Below, piece after piece: positions 39,841 through 48,197 of a stretch of DNA of 64,000 nt. The translations under genes and the position numbers were made by a program. Origin of the DNA: Pseudomonadota bacterium (GTDB lineage Bacteria > Pseudomonadota > Gammaproteobacteria > Steroidobacterales > Steroidobacteraceae); the NCBI GenBank assembly GCA_023423935.1, contig JAFAEQ010000006.1, forward strand, positions 69,945 through 133,944, written 5' to 3'. Under the pieces are notes generated by a model. That model made no database searches, was not told the DNA's origin, and saw only the letters and a list, made by a program, of their open reading frames with translations. The first letter of the stretch is position 1, and every line of letters starts with the position of its first letter.

Positions 39841-40107
39841 ATGCTTCAGCTACGGCCGAACTGCGAATGTTGCGATCGCGATCTGCCGCCGGAGTCGACG
39901 GAGGCAATGATCTGCACGTTCGAATGCACGTTCTGCGCGAACTGCGCGACGGACAAGCTCGATAACTTCTGCCCCAACTGCGGCGGTGAACTGATCAGAC
40001 GACCGCGTCGACCCGCCGCAAAACTATCGAAGTTCCCTGCTTCGACGAAGCGAGTGCGGAAGGAAAACGGATGCGAGTCGGATCGATTTCGACTGCCTAG
40101 CGCCTAG
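39841..40107 (+). CDS. DUF1272-type small zinc-binding protein
   Basis: 88 residues from ATG 39841, with AGGAGG upstream. The N-terminal 55 residues carry CysX2Cys pairs typical of DUF1272: CECCDRDLPPES, CTFECTFCANCA, FCPNCGGELIRRP. A basic tail follows. Function unknown; the cysteine pattern implies metal binding. The last sense codons and the TAG stop lie in the CCTAGNN heptamer array, so the array defines the protein's end. Confidence 0.85.
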   Translation: MLQLRPNCECCDRDLPPESTEAMICTFECTFCANCATDKLDNFCPNCGGELIRRPRRPAAKLSKFPASTKRVRKENGCESDRFRLPSA

Positions 40108-40128
40108 TGCCTAGTCCCTAGTTCCTGG
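40096..40128. repeat. CCTAGNN heptamer array between convergent genes
   Basis: Units CCTAGCG, CCTAGTG, CCTAGTC, CCTAGTT and a decayed CCTGGCT follow in exact seven-base register. The array begins inside the DUF1272 gene, provides its TAG stop, and ends six bases before the egtD stop on the other strand. Same unit as the array at 6451-6612, but only one orientation is present. Confidence 0.85.
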
Positions 40129-40133
40129 CTGCT

Positions 40134-41102
40134 CTATTGCAGCTTCGCCGGCTCGAGCAGCTGCACGCAGAATTTCCGCTCCACATCGGTCCAGGTGCGC
40201 GAGGCAACCAGATGGGCCGAGGAGGCGAGGTTCGCAAAGCTCTCGAGCGTGTATTTGTGGCAATACTCGGTGCGGATGTGTTCACCGCGGCGGAAGGACA
40301 CGCGCGTGCCCGCGAGTTCGATCGTCTGATCGCGCTTGCTGATCAGATGCATCTCGATGCGGCTTTCGGCTTCCATCCACATCGCGCGATGCTCGAACGA
40401 GTCGATGTCGAAGTTGGTGCCGAGCTCGCGGTTCAGGTGACGCAGCGCATTCAGATTGAATTCGGCCGTGACACCTGCGGTGTCGTTGTAAGCGCGCTCG
40501 AGCACTTCGCGGTCCTTTTTCAGATCGAAGCCGATCAGTACCGCGCCTTCCTTGCCTACGAGCGAGCGCATGCTCGACAGCAATGCGCGGGCAGCCTCGG
40601 GGCTGAAGTTGCCCAGCGTCGAGCCGGGAAAGTAGACCACCTGCCGATGCGCGCGCGAAAGATGTCGCGGCAGCTCGAATGGCTGAGTGAAATCCGCGCA
40701 CACAGGAACGATGCGCAGCGATGGGTAGTCCCGCGCCAGTGTGCTGGCCGCATCGAACAGATGCTCTCGCGCGATATCGACGGGAACGTAGGCCCACGGC
40801 GCAACGAGGTGATCGAGCAGCAGTCGCGTCTTGAAGCTGGTGCCGCTGCCGAACTCGACGAGCGCGGCCTGCGGGCCAATGAGCTGAGCCATCTCTTCGG
40901 AATGCTCTTCCATGATGGCGAGCTCCGTGCGCGTCAGATAATACTCGGGCAGCTCGCAGATACTGTCGAACAGCGATGAGCCGAATTCGTCGTAGAACCA
41001 GACAGGAGAAAGCTCTTTGGGAGACTTACGCAGCCCGGCGAGCACATCGCTGGTGAGCTGATCGATGTTGGTCGCGGTTGCGACGCTGGGCTGCTTCGAC
41101 AT
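40134..41102 (-). CDS. egtD: L-histidine N-alpha-methyltransferase EgtD
   Basis: 322 residues, the expected size. EgtD trimethylates histidine to hercynine using S-adenosylmethionine, the first step of ergothioneine synthesis. Seen: LSPVWFYDEFGSSLFDSICELPEYYLTRTE at the start, SAM motif ALVEFGSGTSFKTRLLLDHL, VYFPGSTLGNFSP, LIGFDLKKD and a late segment with AESRIEMHLISK. ATG has GAGGAA upstream. It starts 21 bases after the egtB stop, so the two form an operon. Annotation is firm. Confidence 0.95.
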   Translation of the reverse strand: MSKQPSVATATNIDQLTSDVLAGLRKSPKELSPVWFYDEFGSSLFDSICELPEYYLTRTELAIMEEHSEEMAQLIGPQAALVEFGSGTSFKTRLLLDHLVAPWAYVPVDIAREHLFDAASTLARDYPSLRIVPVCADFTQPFELPRHLSRAHRQVVYFPGSTLGNFSPEAARALLSSMRSLVGKEGAVLIGFDLKKDREVLERAYNDTAGVTAEFNLNALRHLNRELGTNFDIDSFEHRAMWMEAESRIEMHLISKRDQTIELAGTRVSFRRGEHIRTEYCHKYTLESFANLASSAHLVASRTWTDVERKFCVQLLEPAKLQ

Positions 41103-41123
41103 TCCGTTTCCTCAAACTTTCGG

Positions 41124-42413
41124 TCAGTGATTACGTGCCAGACGGAGGCCCATGAACTGCCAACGCGCATCCGGGTAGAAGAAGTTCCTGTACGTCGCGC
41201 GGATGTGATCGGCGGGCGTGACGCACGAACCGCCTCGTAGCACGAGTTGATTGCACATGAACTTGCCGTTGTACTCGCCGATGGGTCCCGAGGGTGCGCG
41301 ATAACCTGGATATGCCACGTACGGCGATGCAGTCCATTCCCACACATCGCCATAGAACTGACGCAGCCTCGCCGGCGCGGACACCGGTTGTGGATGCAGT
41401 GGCGCATCCTCGATGTTCGCGAGCAGATTACCGGCGATGGGTAGGCTCTGCGCTGCGAGCTCCCACTCCGCCTCGGTGGGCAAACGCGCGCCAGCCCATC
41501 TGGCATATGCATCCGCTTCATAGAAACTCAAGTGACACACGGGCGCGACAGGGTCGAGCGGTTGCACCCCGCTCAAGGTGAATTCGGAGTCGAGCGTCTC
41601 CGACCAATACAGTGGACGCGTCCATCCCTGCGTGCTCACCGTCGACCATCCATCGGAGAGCCAGAAATCGGCGCGGCGATAACCGCCGTCGCGAATGAAT
41701 TCGCGATACTCCGCGTTCGTCACGAGACGATCCGCGAGCGAATAGTCCTCCACGAGCACGCGATGTCGCGGCGATTCGTTATCGAAGCAGAAATGTTTTC
41801 CCGTCGCACCGATCTCGAAGACCCCGCCGTCGAACGACACGAAACGAGAAGCTGTGCTTTCGCAAGGCGTGACTTTCGTCGTCATCCTGCGGTACGTGGG
41901 CCGCAGTGGATTGCTGAAGAACAAATGCTTCAGATCCGTGAGCATCAATTCCTGATGCTGCTGTTCGTGATTCAGACCGAGCGTCACGATGTCATGCAGC
42001 CGCTCGGCGATGTCGGCGTGAGCGAGCAGCCGATGCATCTGTTCGTCGACATGAAGCCGGTATCGCCTCACTTCAGCGACGGTGGGCCGCGTGAGCAATC
42101 CGCGCCGCGGGCGCTCATGCATCGGCCCGACGGTCTGATAGTACGAGTTGAAGAGGTAGCTGAACTCCTCGCTGTAGGGACGGAACTGACGCCCGTACGG
42201 CTTCAGGACGAACTGTTCGAAGAACCAGCTCGTATGGGCCAGATGCCATTTGGCCGGACTGCAGTCCGGCATGCTCTGTACGACGTAGTCCTCCAGCTCC
42301 AGCGGCTCGCAGATCGCTAACGTCGAGGCCCGTACGCTCAAGTAACGCTCGGCCAGCGATGGCGGCAAGGGCACGCTGCGTTGCGTGGAAAGCTGAGTCT
42401 CGACCGTCGCCAT
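41124..42413 (-). CDS. egtB: Ergothioneine biosynthesis sulfoxide synthase EgtB
   Basis: 429 residues. EgtB is a non-haem iron enzyme that joins hercynine to a thiol donor. N-terminal DinB-like domain with iron ligands: His in KWHLAHTSWFFEQF and HX3HXE in LGLNHEQQHQEL (near residue 150). C-terminal formylglycine-generating-enzyme/sulfatase-modifying fold: GGVFEIGATG, VTNAEYREFIRDGGY, ARLPTEAEWE, WEWTASPY, LRGGSC. AAGGAG lies five bases before the ATG. No egtA, egtC or egtE is nearby, so whether the thiol donor is cysteine or gamma-glutamylcysteine, and which lyase finishes the pathway, cannot be told here. Confidence 0.95.
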   Translation of the reverse strand: MATVETQLSTQRSVPLPPSLAERYLSVRASTLAICEPLELEDYVVQSMPDCSPAKWHLAHTSWFFEQFVLKPYGRQFRPYSEEFSYLFNSYYQTVGPMHERPRRGLLTRPTVAEVRRYRLHVDEQMHRLLAHADIAERLHDIVTLGLNHEQQHQELMLTDLKHLFFSNPLRPTYRRMTTKVTPCESTASRFVSFDGGVFEIGATGKHFCFDNESPRHRVLVEDYSLADRLVTNAEYREFIRDGGYRRADFWLSDGWSTVSTQGWTRPLYWSETLDSEFTLSGVQPLDPVAPVCHLSFYEADAYARWAGARLPTEAEWELAAQSLPIAGNLLANIEDAPLHPQPVSAPARLRQFYGDVWEWTASPYVAYPGYRAPSGPIGEYNGKFMCNQLVLRGGSCVTPADHIRATYRNFFYPDARWQFMGLRLARNH

Positions 42414-42623
42414 GGCGACTCCTTATATATCTGCGGCAGACAGGCGATGCATTCCAACGCGCTGTGGCCGCCAAAGTTGCACCCTTGGCCCCAGTTGCCA
42501 ATAGAAACAGCCGCTTACCGAGGCCTCCTCACTGGACAGTACCAGTGCGCAGGCGGCCAAGTCTGGGATGGTTCTGCTAAAAGGACGCATAGCGCGTTCA
42601 GCCGCCCCGGGTCGGCTTTTTCC

Positions 42624-42652
42624 TTGACGGCCCGCCGCCCCGCCGGTCTAAT
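42624..42652 (+). promoter_or_regulatory. Promoter of tRNA-Phe with GC-rich discriminator
   Basis: TTGACG, a 17-base spacer, then TCTAAT, followed by a GC-rich stretch (ACGCGCCC) typical of stringently controlled stable-RNA promoters. It lies 58 bases before the tRNA. A short AGCCG/CGGCT hairpin with a T-run precedes it. Otherwise the gap 42414-42709 shows nothing. Confidence 0.7.
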
Positions 42653-42709
42653 ACGCGCCCTCTGGCCGTTCTGACCAGAGCCTCAGCGGGCCGAAGCGCC
42701 CCACACCAT

Positions 42710-42785
<76 letters not shown>

Positions 42786-43007
42786 TTCTTTCAATAACTT
42801 ACACTCGATTGAGTTTCGCCTATGCGGTGTCATGTAGGCGCGGTGTAGGCATGCGTTGCGTGCTCGGATGTGTTTTGTGCGCGCGTTAATTCGCGGCGTT
42901 CGTGCGTCTAATTGTTTCGTGTGTGAATCACGCACATACTGTGTATCGCAACTCGGTGCGGCGTAAAAACGTTCGATTTGATGTCAATGAGAAATGCGCC
43001 CACTTTT

Positions 43008-43022
43008 CGCGTTAAAAACGCG
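43008..43022. promoter_or_regulatory. CGCGTT-AAA-AACGCG palindrome upstream of the protease pair
   Basis: Perfect six-base arms, 40 bases before the ATG at 43062. Symmetry and position suggest an operator. The preceding stretch from 42786 is otherwise without recognisable features. Confidence 0.4.
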
Positions 43023-43061
43023 TGCTACGCTGCTTCGTGCTGAAACTGGAAGGGGAATTCC

Positions 43062-43280
43062 ATGAGCAAATTGCTTGAGCTTCCTCGCGGCCTGAATTCG
43101 TTGATAGCTGCGTATGAGGCGATCAGGGATGCATCGACACCAGCTCAGAACGATATCGCCAAGTTGTACGAACAGCATTTCGTAACTGCGGTGCCGCCGA
43201 GCAACGTTCGCGCCCCCGATTTCGAGCGCGTGTCTTTGATCGACCCAAACATCAGAACTTTCGTTCGCGCGAACACTTAA
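43062..43280 (+). CDS. Small protein encoded before a Clp-fold protease
   Basis: 72 residues; ATG preceded by GGAAGGGG. Soluble and mixed helical (LLELPRGLNSLIAAYEAIRD, AQNDIAKLYEQHFVTA). No recognised family. The protease gene starts 13 bases after the stop, so the two form a transcription unit, and the small protein could be an adaptor, inhibitor or substrate. The pair sits within the post-tRNA island and both genes are intact, unlike what follows. Confidence 0.65.
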   Translation: MSKLLELPRGLNSLIAAYEAIRDASTPAQNDIAKLYEQHFVTAVPPSNVRAPDFERVSLIDPNIRTFVRANT

Positions 43281-43293
43281 TCGCAGCTTCGCT

Positions 43294-44319
43294 ATGCCAG
43301 GATGGAGTAGTGTTCTCGAAGAAATCGGGAAGCGGCAGCGCGACGGCCAACACGCCGTCGATTTAATCCGTCGCAAGTATCTCAAGAATCTCCATCAGCA
43401 CACTGGGCGGAACGTAATCGCGTATTACTCCGGCTGGCTGCATAGGTCACCCGGCACGCCAAATTTGCAGGTCGGTGACGACGACATGAATGCTTTCATG
43501 GCGGCGGTTCACCAGATGAAGCGTGACAAGGGCTTGGACCTAATCCTGCACACACCCGGCGGCGATATCGCTGCTACTGAAGCGCTGGTGAAGTATCTGT
43601 GGACGATGTTCAAGAAGGACATCCGTGTCATCGTCCCGCAGCTCGCGATGTCGGCCGGCACCATGATTGCTTGTTCGTCTAAGCAAATCGTCATGGGGAC
43701 GCATTCGAGTCTTGGCCCGATTGATCCGCAAATATTCGGAATGCCCGCGCAGGCCATCTTGGAAGAATTCCAGCTGGCTATAGAGAACATCAAGAAAGAC
43801 CCTGCTAGCACGCCTCTTTGGCAGCAAATCGTTTCGAGATATCACCCGTCGTTCTTGGTTGAGTGCGTGCAAGCTATCAAGTGGTCCAAGGAAATGGTCC
43901 ACAAGTGGCTGTCCGAAAACATGTTCGACGGTGATGCAGATAAGGAAGCCGCTGCGCAAAAGATCGTTGACTACTTGGGCGATCACGCGACCACGGCCAC
44001 ACACGCGCGCCATCTGCCGTTGGCGAAGTGCGAAGAAATCGGCCTTAAGGTTCTCAAGCTGGAAGACGACAAGAAGCTGCAAGACTTGGTGCTGACTGTG
44101 CATCACGCCTATATGCACACCTTCTCTTTGTCGGCGGCAATCAAAATCACTGAGAATCATTTGGGCGTCGCCACTGTTTTGATGGGTGTGATGGCGCAAG
44201 CGAAGCAACAGCCAACTCCTGGTAACGCCGTTGTACTTGGGCCGGCGCAACCCCCGGCGCCTACTGTCACTCCACCTGTGGTGGAAGAGAACCCGCCGCC
44301 AGAACCCGCTGCTGCTTAG
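43294..44319 (+). CDS. SDH-family Clp-fold serine protease
   Basis: 341 residues, no signal peptide. Crotonase/ClpP-like fold of the serine dehydrogenase proteinase type: N-terminal RNVIAYYSGWL, strand-turn LDLILHTPGGDIAATEALVKYLW, nucleophile Ser in PQLAMSAGTMIACSSKQIVMG, then HSSLGPIDPQIFG. A C-terminal helical part ends in a Pro-rich tail (PPAPTVTPPVVEENPPPEP). Family members degrade cytosolic or membrane-associated proteins; the target here is unknown. Its stop overlaps the end of a minus-strand remnant by four bases. Confidence 0.85.
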   Translation: MPGWSSVLEEIGKRQRDGQHAVDLIRRKYLKNLHQHTGRNVIAYYSGWLHRSPGTPNLQVGDDDMNAFMAAVHQMKRDKGLDLILHTPGGDIAATEALVKYLWTMFKKDIRVIVPQLAMSAGTMIACSSKQIVMGTHSSLGPIDPQIFGMPAQAILEEFQLAIENIKKDPASTPLWQQIVSRYHPSFLVECVQAIKWSKEMVHKWLSENMFDGDADKEAAAQKIVDYLGDHATTATHARHLPLAKCEEIGLKVLKLEDDKKLQDLVLTVHHAYMHTFSLSAAIKITENHLGVATVLMGVMAQAKQQPTPGNAVVLGPAQPPAPTVTPPVVEENPPPEPAAA

Positions 44320-44760
44320 GCTCCGGAATTCACGCGCGTCCTGCGCGTTTCCAGTCGCTTGCCGTCGTGTTGCTCGAATGTGCCCAGCTCGTTTGCCGTG
44401 ATGGTCAACACGTCGCGGTCCCACTGATACGTGCGTCCGTCTTCATCGGTGCCGGACAGCACAGCCAACCCTGCACGGCGAATACGCATGAACACATTCG
44501 GCTGTACAGCGCTTCATCGGCGCCGCCCTGTTGGAGCGAAACATATAGACCAAGCGGTCATCGCCGCGCGCAGTGCGTAAGACGCACGCGCCCATTGAGT
44601 GGATGGCTTCGTCCACGTCGGCGCGTGCGTCCGCAGGACATCCACAAGATCGTCGATGCCTTCACGCGCCAGATCGACATCCCGAAGATAAACCGGCCAT
44701 TCAGCCGGCCATTGCAGGGCCGACCGGCATTCCAATGCATTGATTTCAGGGAGACTATTC
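44316..44760 (-). pseudogene. Frameshifted remnant on the minus strand
   Basis: Three short reading frames follow each other. The last (44316-44489) gives a plausible C-terminus of 57 residues starting MRIRRAGLAVLSGTDEDGR and running to the stop. Upstream, one frame reads VDEAIHSMGACVLRTARGDD and then RLVYMFRSNRAA, and another reads LREGIDD-like helix text. No single frame joins them, so the gene has frameshifts near 44490-44530 and further upstream. The combined text recalls plasmid or phage replication proteins, but I cannot assign a family. The 57-residue piece could still be translated. Confidence 0.45.
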
Positions 44761-44824
44761 CCATCGATAATCCGGCCACAGAGCCGCCACGGGGACCGTT
44801 CTTGAGGCCAACCGCTGCTGAGCT

Positions 44825-45250
44825 ATGCCCGCAGACGGCACAGAGGTGCTCGAGAACCTGGCTTTCGACTTAGCTCGGGAGGCGAGCGAGCTTTCCGGTC
44901 AGCTGCTCGTCCGCCGGTCTGTCGCCGAGCTCGTGCGCTCGATGAATTGCTACTACTCGAATCTCATCGAGGGGCACTACACGCATTCGCGAGACATCGA
45001 TCGCGCTTTGGCCAACGACTATTCCACTGACCCACGCAAGCGTGATCTGCAACTCGAGGCGCGCGCATGTCGAAGTGCAGCGAATGATCGATGCGCGCGC
45101 AGATTTTCCCAGGCCACCCGCTTCGCGCGCATTCCTTGAATGGACGCATCGCGAGTTCTGTTCTCGACTGCCAGACAGCCTGCTCGTCGTTGAGAGCCCC
45201 GACACGCGTGAACGTCGAGCGCTGGTTCCCAAGGCTGTATCCGGCAGCTG
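44825..45250 (+). pseudogene. Fic-family protein, N-terminal remnant (frameshifted)
   Basis: The first frame reads FDLAREASELSGQLLVRRSV, then MNCYYSNLIEGHYTHSRDID and STDPRKRDLQLEARA, the N-terminal part of Fic proteins, including the inhibitory-helix motif SxxxEG (SNLIEG). A loss of two bases near 45062 switches to the frame reading VEVQRMIDARADFPRPPASR and SRLPDSLLVVESPDTRERR. The catalytic HPFxxGNG region is absent, so this is a broken gene. An intact Fic protein would transfer AMP to target proteins. Confidence 0.75.
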
Positions 45251-45300
45251 CCTGATGGATCGTGCGGCTCACGGCGGCATGGACTCGTGCGATCGAGGAA

Positions 45301-45425
45301 CGGCAACGTGATCTGCAGGTCGAAGTGCGCGCACATCGAGGTGCAGCGCATGATCGATGTTGCGCAGATGTTCCCAGACCGGCTGCATCACGCGCGCTCA
45401 TTCAGTGGACGCGCCGCGAGTTGTC
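45301..45425 (+). pseudogene. Second, diverged copy of the Fic middle segment
   Basis: About 125 bases parallel 45035-45170: CGTGATCTGCA, then the codons for VEVRAH and IEVQRMID, then the SGRAA/WTRRE part. It is offset by 266 bases and clearly diverged. It shows the same two-base loss at the same codon (between the ARA/RAH and IEVQ parts) as the first copy. Confidence 0.6.
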
Positions 45426-45426
45426 G

Positions 45427-45560
45427 TCACCCGAGGGAAAGTTCTTGTATGTGACCAATCAAAGCACCCGAAGCGTGAGCGTCTACGCCATCGACCCAAC
45501 GTCGGTTCGATCACGCGCGTGCCGGCGCTCCGTTGTCCGCCGCTCCAATGCGACCGGCAA
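45427..45560 (+). pseudogene. YVTN beta-propeller blade remnant
   Basis: One frame reads SPEGKFLYVTNQSTRSVSVYAIDPTS, a typical lactonase/YVTN-type propeller blade; after a frameshift near 45510 another frame continues GSITRVPAL. No start, signal peptide or further blades are present. It is a fragment left by rearrangement. Confidence 0.65.
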
Positions 45561-45646
45561 ACATCTCGTTCCTATCAAGCGGGTGACTCACGTCTACGAT
45601 CCAGGTCATGCCTGCTTGGATGTGGACGCCGATGACTCGACCGCGA

Positions 45647-45673
45647 AAGGGGACAGCTTTGAGCTGTCCCCTT
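45647..45673. terminator. Strong hairpin at the end of the decayed island
   Basis: AAGGGGACAGCT, TTG, AGCTGTCCCCTT: a perfect 12-base stem with a three-base loop, 14 bases beyond the stop of the minus-strand oxidoreductase gene. It could terminate transcription of that gene; the same core is also common in extragenic palindromes. Confidence 0.65.
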
Positions 45674-45686
45674 GGCTAATGACCGC

Positions 45687-46712
45687 TCATGCACGCTGAG
45701 TGGTCATCTCGATGACCACTTTGCCAAAGTGCTTTCCTGATTCCAGATGTAGATACGCTTGCTGCGCGTCTGCGAAGTCGAAGATGCGATCGATGACAGG
45801 GGTGAGTTGCGCGGCGCCGACGAACCTTGCTAGATCCTCCAGCATCGCGCGACTCCCGACGTAAATGCCGGCGAGCTGCTTGGCACCGCCGATCACCGAG
45901 ATGACATCGAGCTCGCTCGTGAAACCGCTCACGCCGCCGCCGAGTGCGATCGTGCCGGTCGCACTCGTCGCTGCAATCGAGCGAGCCAACGTATCGCGAC
46001 CGCCCAACTCTGCAACCAAGCCGACACCCCGGCCGCGCGTCAGGCGCAACACTTCTTCGTGCCACTCCGGCGTTGTTCGGTAGTTCACGACGTCATCGGC
46101 GCCGAGCGCGCGCGCACGTTGCAGCTTCTCGTCACTTGATGACGTGATGATCGTGCGCAGCCCGGCCGCCTTCGCAAGCTGCAACGCCCATATCGAAACG
46201 CCGCCGGTGCCGAGCAGCAACACCGTCTCGCCGGGTTTGAGCGCAGCTGCCTCGAACAGCATGTTCCACGCAGTGACTCCGGCACAGGACAGCGTCGAAG
46301 CTTGCGCGAAGTTGAGATGTTCCGGGAAATGAGCGAGCGCGTTCTCGTGCAGTACCACCTCTTCCGCGAGCACACCGTCAGCGGAGCCGCCAAGCGCTCC
46401 GACGCTCTTCTCGGATGTGACCTCGCCGTCGATCCACGAGGGGAAGAAGGAAGTGACGACACGGTCACCCACTCGAAAGCGAGTGACATCAGGACCGATT
46501 GCAATCACCTCGCCGGCAGCATCGGAACAGGGGATGACGGGCTGCCCGGAAGCAAGAGAGTAACTGCCGCGCGCGACCATCAAGTCTCGATAGTTCAACG
46601 ACACCGCGCGCACTCGAAGACACACTTCATGTCCATTCGGTTTGCGCCGCGCGACCTCCTCGCGTGTGAGGCTTTGGATGTTTTGTCCGGGAACGATTCG
46701 ATAGGCAAACAT
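45687..46712 (-). CDS. Zinc-independent MDR-family alcohol dehydrogenase / quinone oxidoreductase
   Basis: 341 residues of the medium-chain dehydrogenase/reductase superfamily. GroES-like N-terminus: VSLNYRDLMVARGSYSLA, VIPCSDAAGEVIAIGPDVTRFRVGDRV. Rossmann part: LSCAGVTAWNMLFEAAALKPGETVLLLGTGGVSIWALQLAKAAG, then LGADDVVNYRTTPEW. The usual zinc-ligand pattern of true alcohol dehydrogenases is not seen. ATG has GGAG upstream. Divergent from a LysR-type regulator 161 bases away, which probably controls it. Substrate unknown. Confidence 0.9.
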   Translation of the reverse strand: MFAYRIVPGQNIQSLTREEVARRKPNGHEVCLRVRAVSLNYRDLMVARGSYSLASGQPVIPCSDAAGEVIAIGPDVTRFRVGDRVVTSFFPSWIDGEVTSEKSVGALGGSADGVLAEEVVLHENALAHFPEHLNFAQASTLSCAGVTAWNMLFEAAALKPGETVLLLGTGGVSIWALQLAKAAGLRTIITSSSDEKLQRARALGADDVVNYRTTPEWHEEVLRLTRGRGVGLVAELGGRDTLARSIAATSATGTIALGGGVSGFTSELDVISVIGGAKQLAGIYVGSRAMLEDLARFVGAAQLTPVIDRIFDFADAQQAYLHLESGKHFGKVVIEMTTQRA

Positions 46713-46873
46713 AGGCAGCTCCGCGCGATCAGTGGGAATGCATGCATGCGAACTCGTTATGAGTCACACGAACCTAAATCGATGAGGCGGGAGCTAAGAT
46801 ATCGACGCACAAATGGCGCTGGTGGAGCGATTGGCGAACCACTGTGTCGTCCGCGGGGCGACAATCGAGAGTC

Positions 46874-47824
46874 ATGAGCGAGCGATTCGACAGCATCGAG
46901 CTATTCGTTGCCGCTGCGGAGTCCGGCAGTTTTGCGCAGGCGGCCGAGCGCTTGCGTGTGACGCGTTCCGCCGTGGCGAAAAGCATCGGACGATTGGAGC
47001 GTAAGCTCGGTGTCCGGCTGTTTCAGCGTACGACGCGCAGCCAAAGTCTCACGGATGATGGCCGTTCGTACTACGAACGCTGCGTGCGTGCACTGTCCGA
47101 GCTGGATCAAGCAGAAGCGGTTTTTGCCGCCCGGCGCAGCGAGCCGAGCGGACGGTTGCGAGTGAGCGTGCCGGTCCTCTTCGGTCGTAAATGCATTGCA
47201 CCGGTCCTCACGCGGTTGGCACGTCAATACCCGGCGTTGAGTGTCGAAGTATCGTTCTCCGACTGCGTCGTGGATCTGGTCGAGGAAGGCTATGACCTGG
47301 CCGTGCGCGTCGGCACGCTGCAGGACAGCAGCACGCTTGCCGCGCGCAGGCTGGGCAGACAACGCATGGCCATCTGCGCGGCGCCGTCATATCTCGCGGC
47401 GCACGGCACGCCGACCACGCTCGCCGAAATGGCAGAGCGCGATTGCATCGTCTATTCGCAAGGCGGCCGCTGCGCACCGTGGCGCGTGCGTGAGGGAGAA
47501 GAGGTGCTCGAGCTGCGGGCGGTGAGCCGCCTGGCCTTCGACGATCTGCAAGCGATTGCAGATGCCGCCATAGCCGGTGCGGGATTCGCCTGGTTGCCGT
47601 GTTGGCTGCTCGCCCCACACATTTCGTCGGGAGAGCTCACGTTGGTGATGGACAGCGATCGCGTTCTGGGCAGGGACATTCACGCCGTCTGGCCGAAGAC
47701 GCGTCATCTACCCATCAAGACACGGGCTGCGATCGATATGCTCGCGGTGCACGTGCCGGGCATGCTCGGCTATCCGGCGTCCCGCGAAGGAAGCGATGGC
47801 TTCTACGTGGCGGTGAACGCGTGA
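46874..47824 (+). CDS. LysR-family transcriptional regulator
   Basis: 316 residues from ATG 46874; a longer frame begins at 46844 but the family starts at SERFDSIELFVAAAE. Winged HTH: GSFAQAAERLRVTRSAVAKSIGRLERKLGVRLFQRTTRS. C-terminal effector domain: LRVSVPVLFGRKCIAPVLTRLARQYP, VEEGYDLAVRVGTLQDSSLAAR-like strand (with ST inserted), GAGFAWLPCWLLAPHI. It belongs to the group usually found divergent to oxidoreductases, as here. No T-N11-A site was assigned in the intergenic gap. Confidence 0.93.
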   Translation: MSERFDSIELFVAAAESGSFAQAAERLRVTRSAVAKSIGRLERKLGVRLFQRTTRSQSLTDDGRSYYERCVRALSELDQAEAVFAARRSEPSGRLRVSVPVLFGRKCIAPVLTRLARQYPALSVEVSFSDCVVDLVEEGYDLAVRVGTLQDSSTLAARRLGRQRMAICAAPSYLAAHGTPTTLAEMAERDCIVYSQGGRCAPWRVREGEEVLELRAVSRLAFDDLQAIADAAIAGAGFAWLPCWLLAPHISSGELTLVMDSDRVLGRDIHAVWPKTRHLPIKTRAAIDMLAVHVPGMLGYPASREGSDGFYVAVNA

Positions 47825-48154
47825 TGCGTATTCGCCGACAGTGTGCCGAGCTTCATGCGAAGGGTCGCGATGAGCCCGGGCAGGTGTCAGATCAGTCGAA
47901 CCAATGTGCAGGCGAGGGAATGCCGGATCTAATCGGCGCCTCCCATTCGGTGATGATCCCGCGTCGCAGGGGGCCTGCTGGATGTCAGCGAGCGAACCGC
48001 CCCGTCCTGTGATTGCGCTTGTAGAGAAAGGCTTGCTGGTCTCGCAATCACGCAAGGCTCTGCTCGCTTGGATTTCCATCAGCGCTGTTGCGCGATGATT
48101 CGCGGTACGCGGCGAAGCGAGCGCGCGGATTCGCAGACCGGCACGGAAACACGG

Positions 48155-48189
48155 AGATGCACTCGGACAACCTCCCGTCGTCCGAGTGC
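48155..48189 (-). terminator. Hairpin after the fusion protein gene
   Basis: ATGCACTCGGAC, 11 bases, GTCCGAGTGCAT: a perfect 12-base stem nine bases after the minus-strand stop. Only scattered U follows on that strand. The remainder of 47825-48197 contains no gene or other structure that I can support. Confidence 0.65.
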
Positions 48190-48197
48190 ATGAAGAC

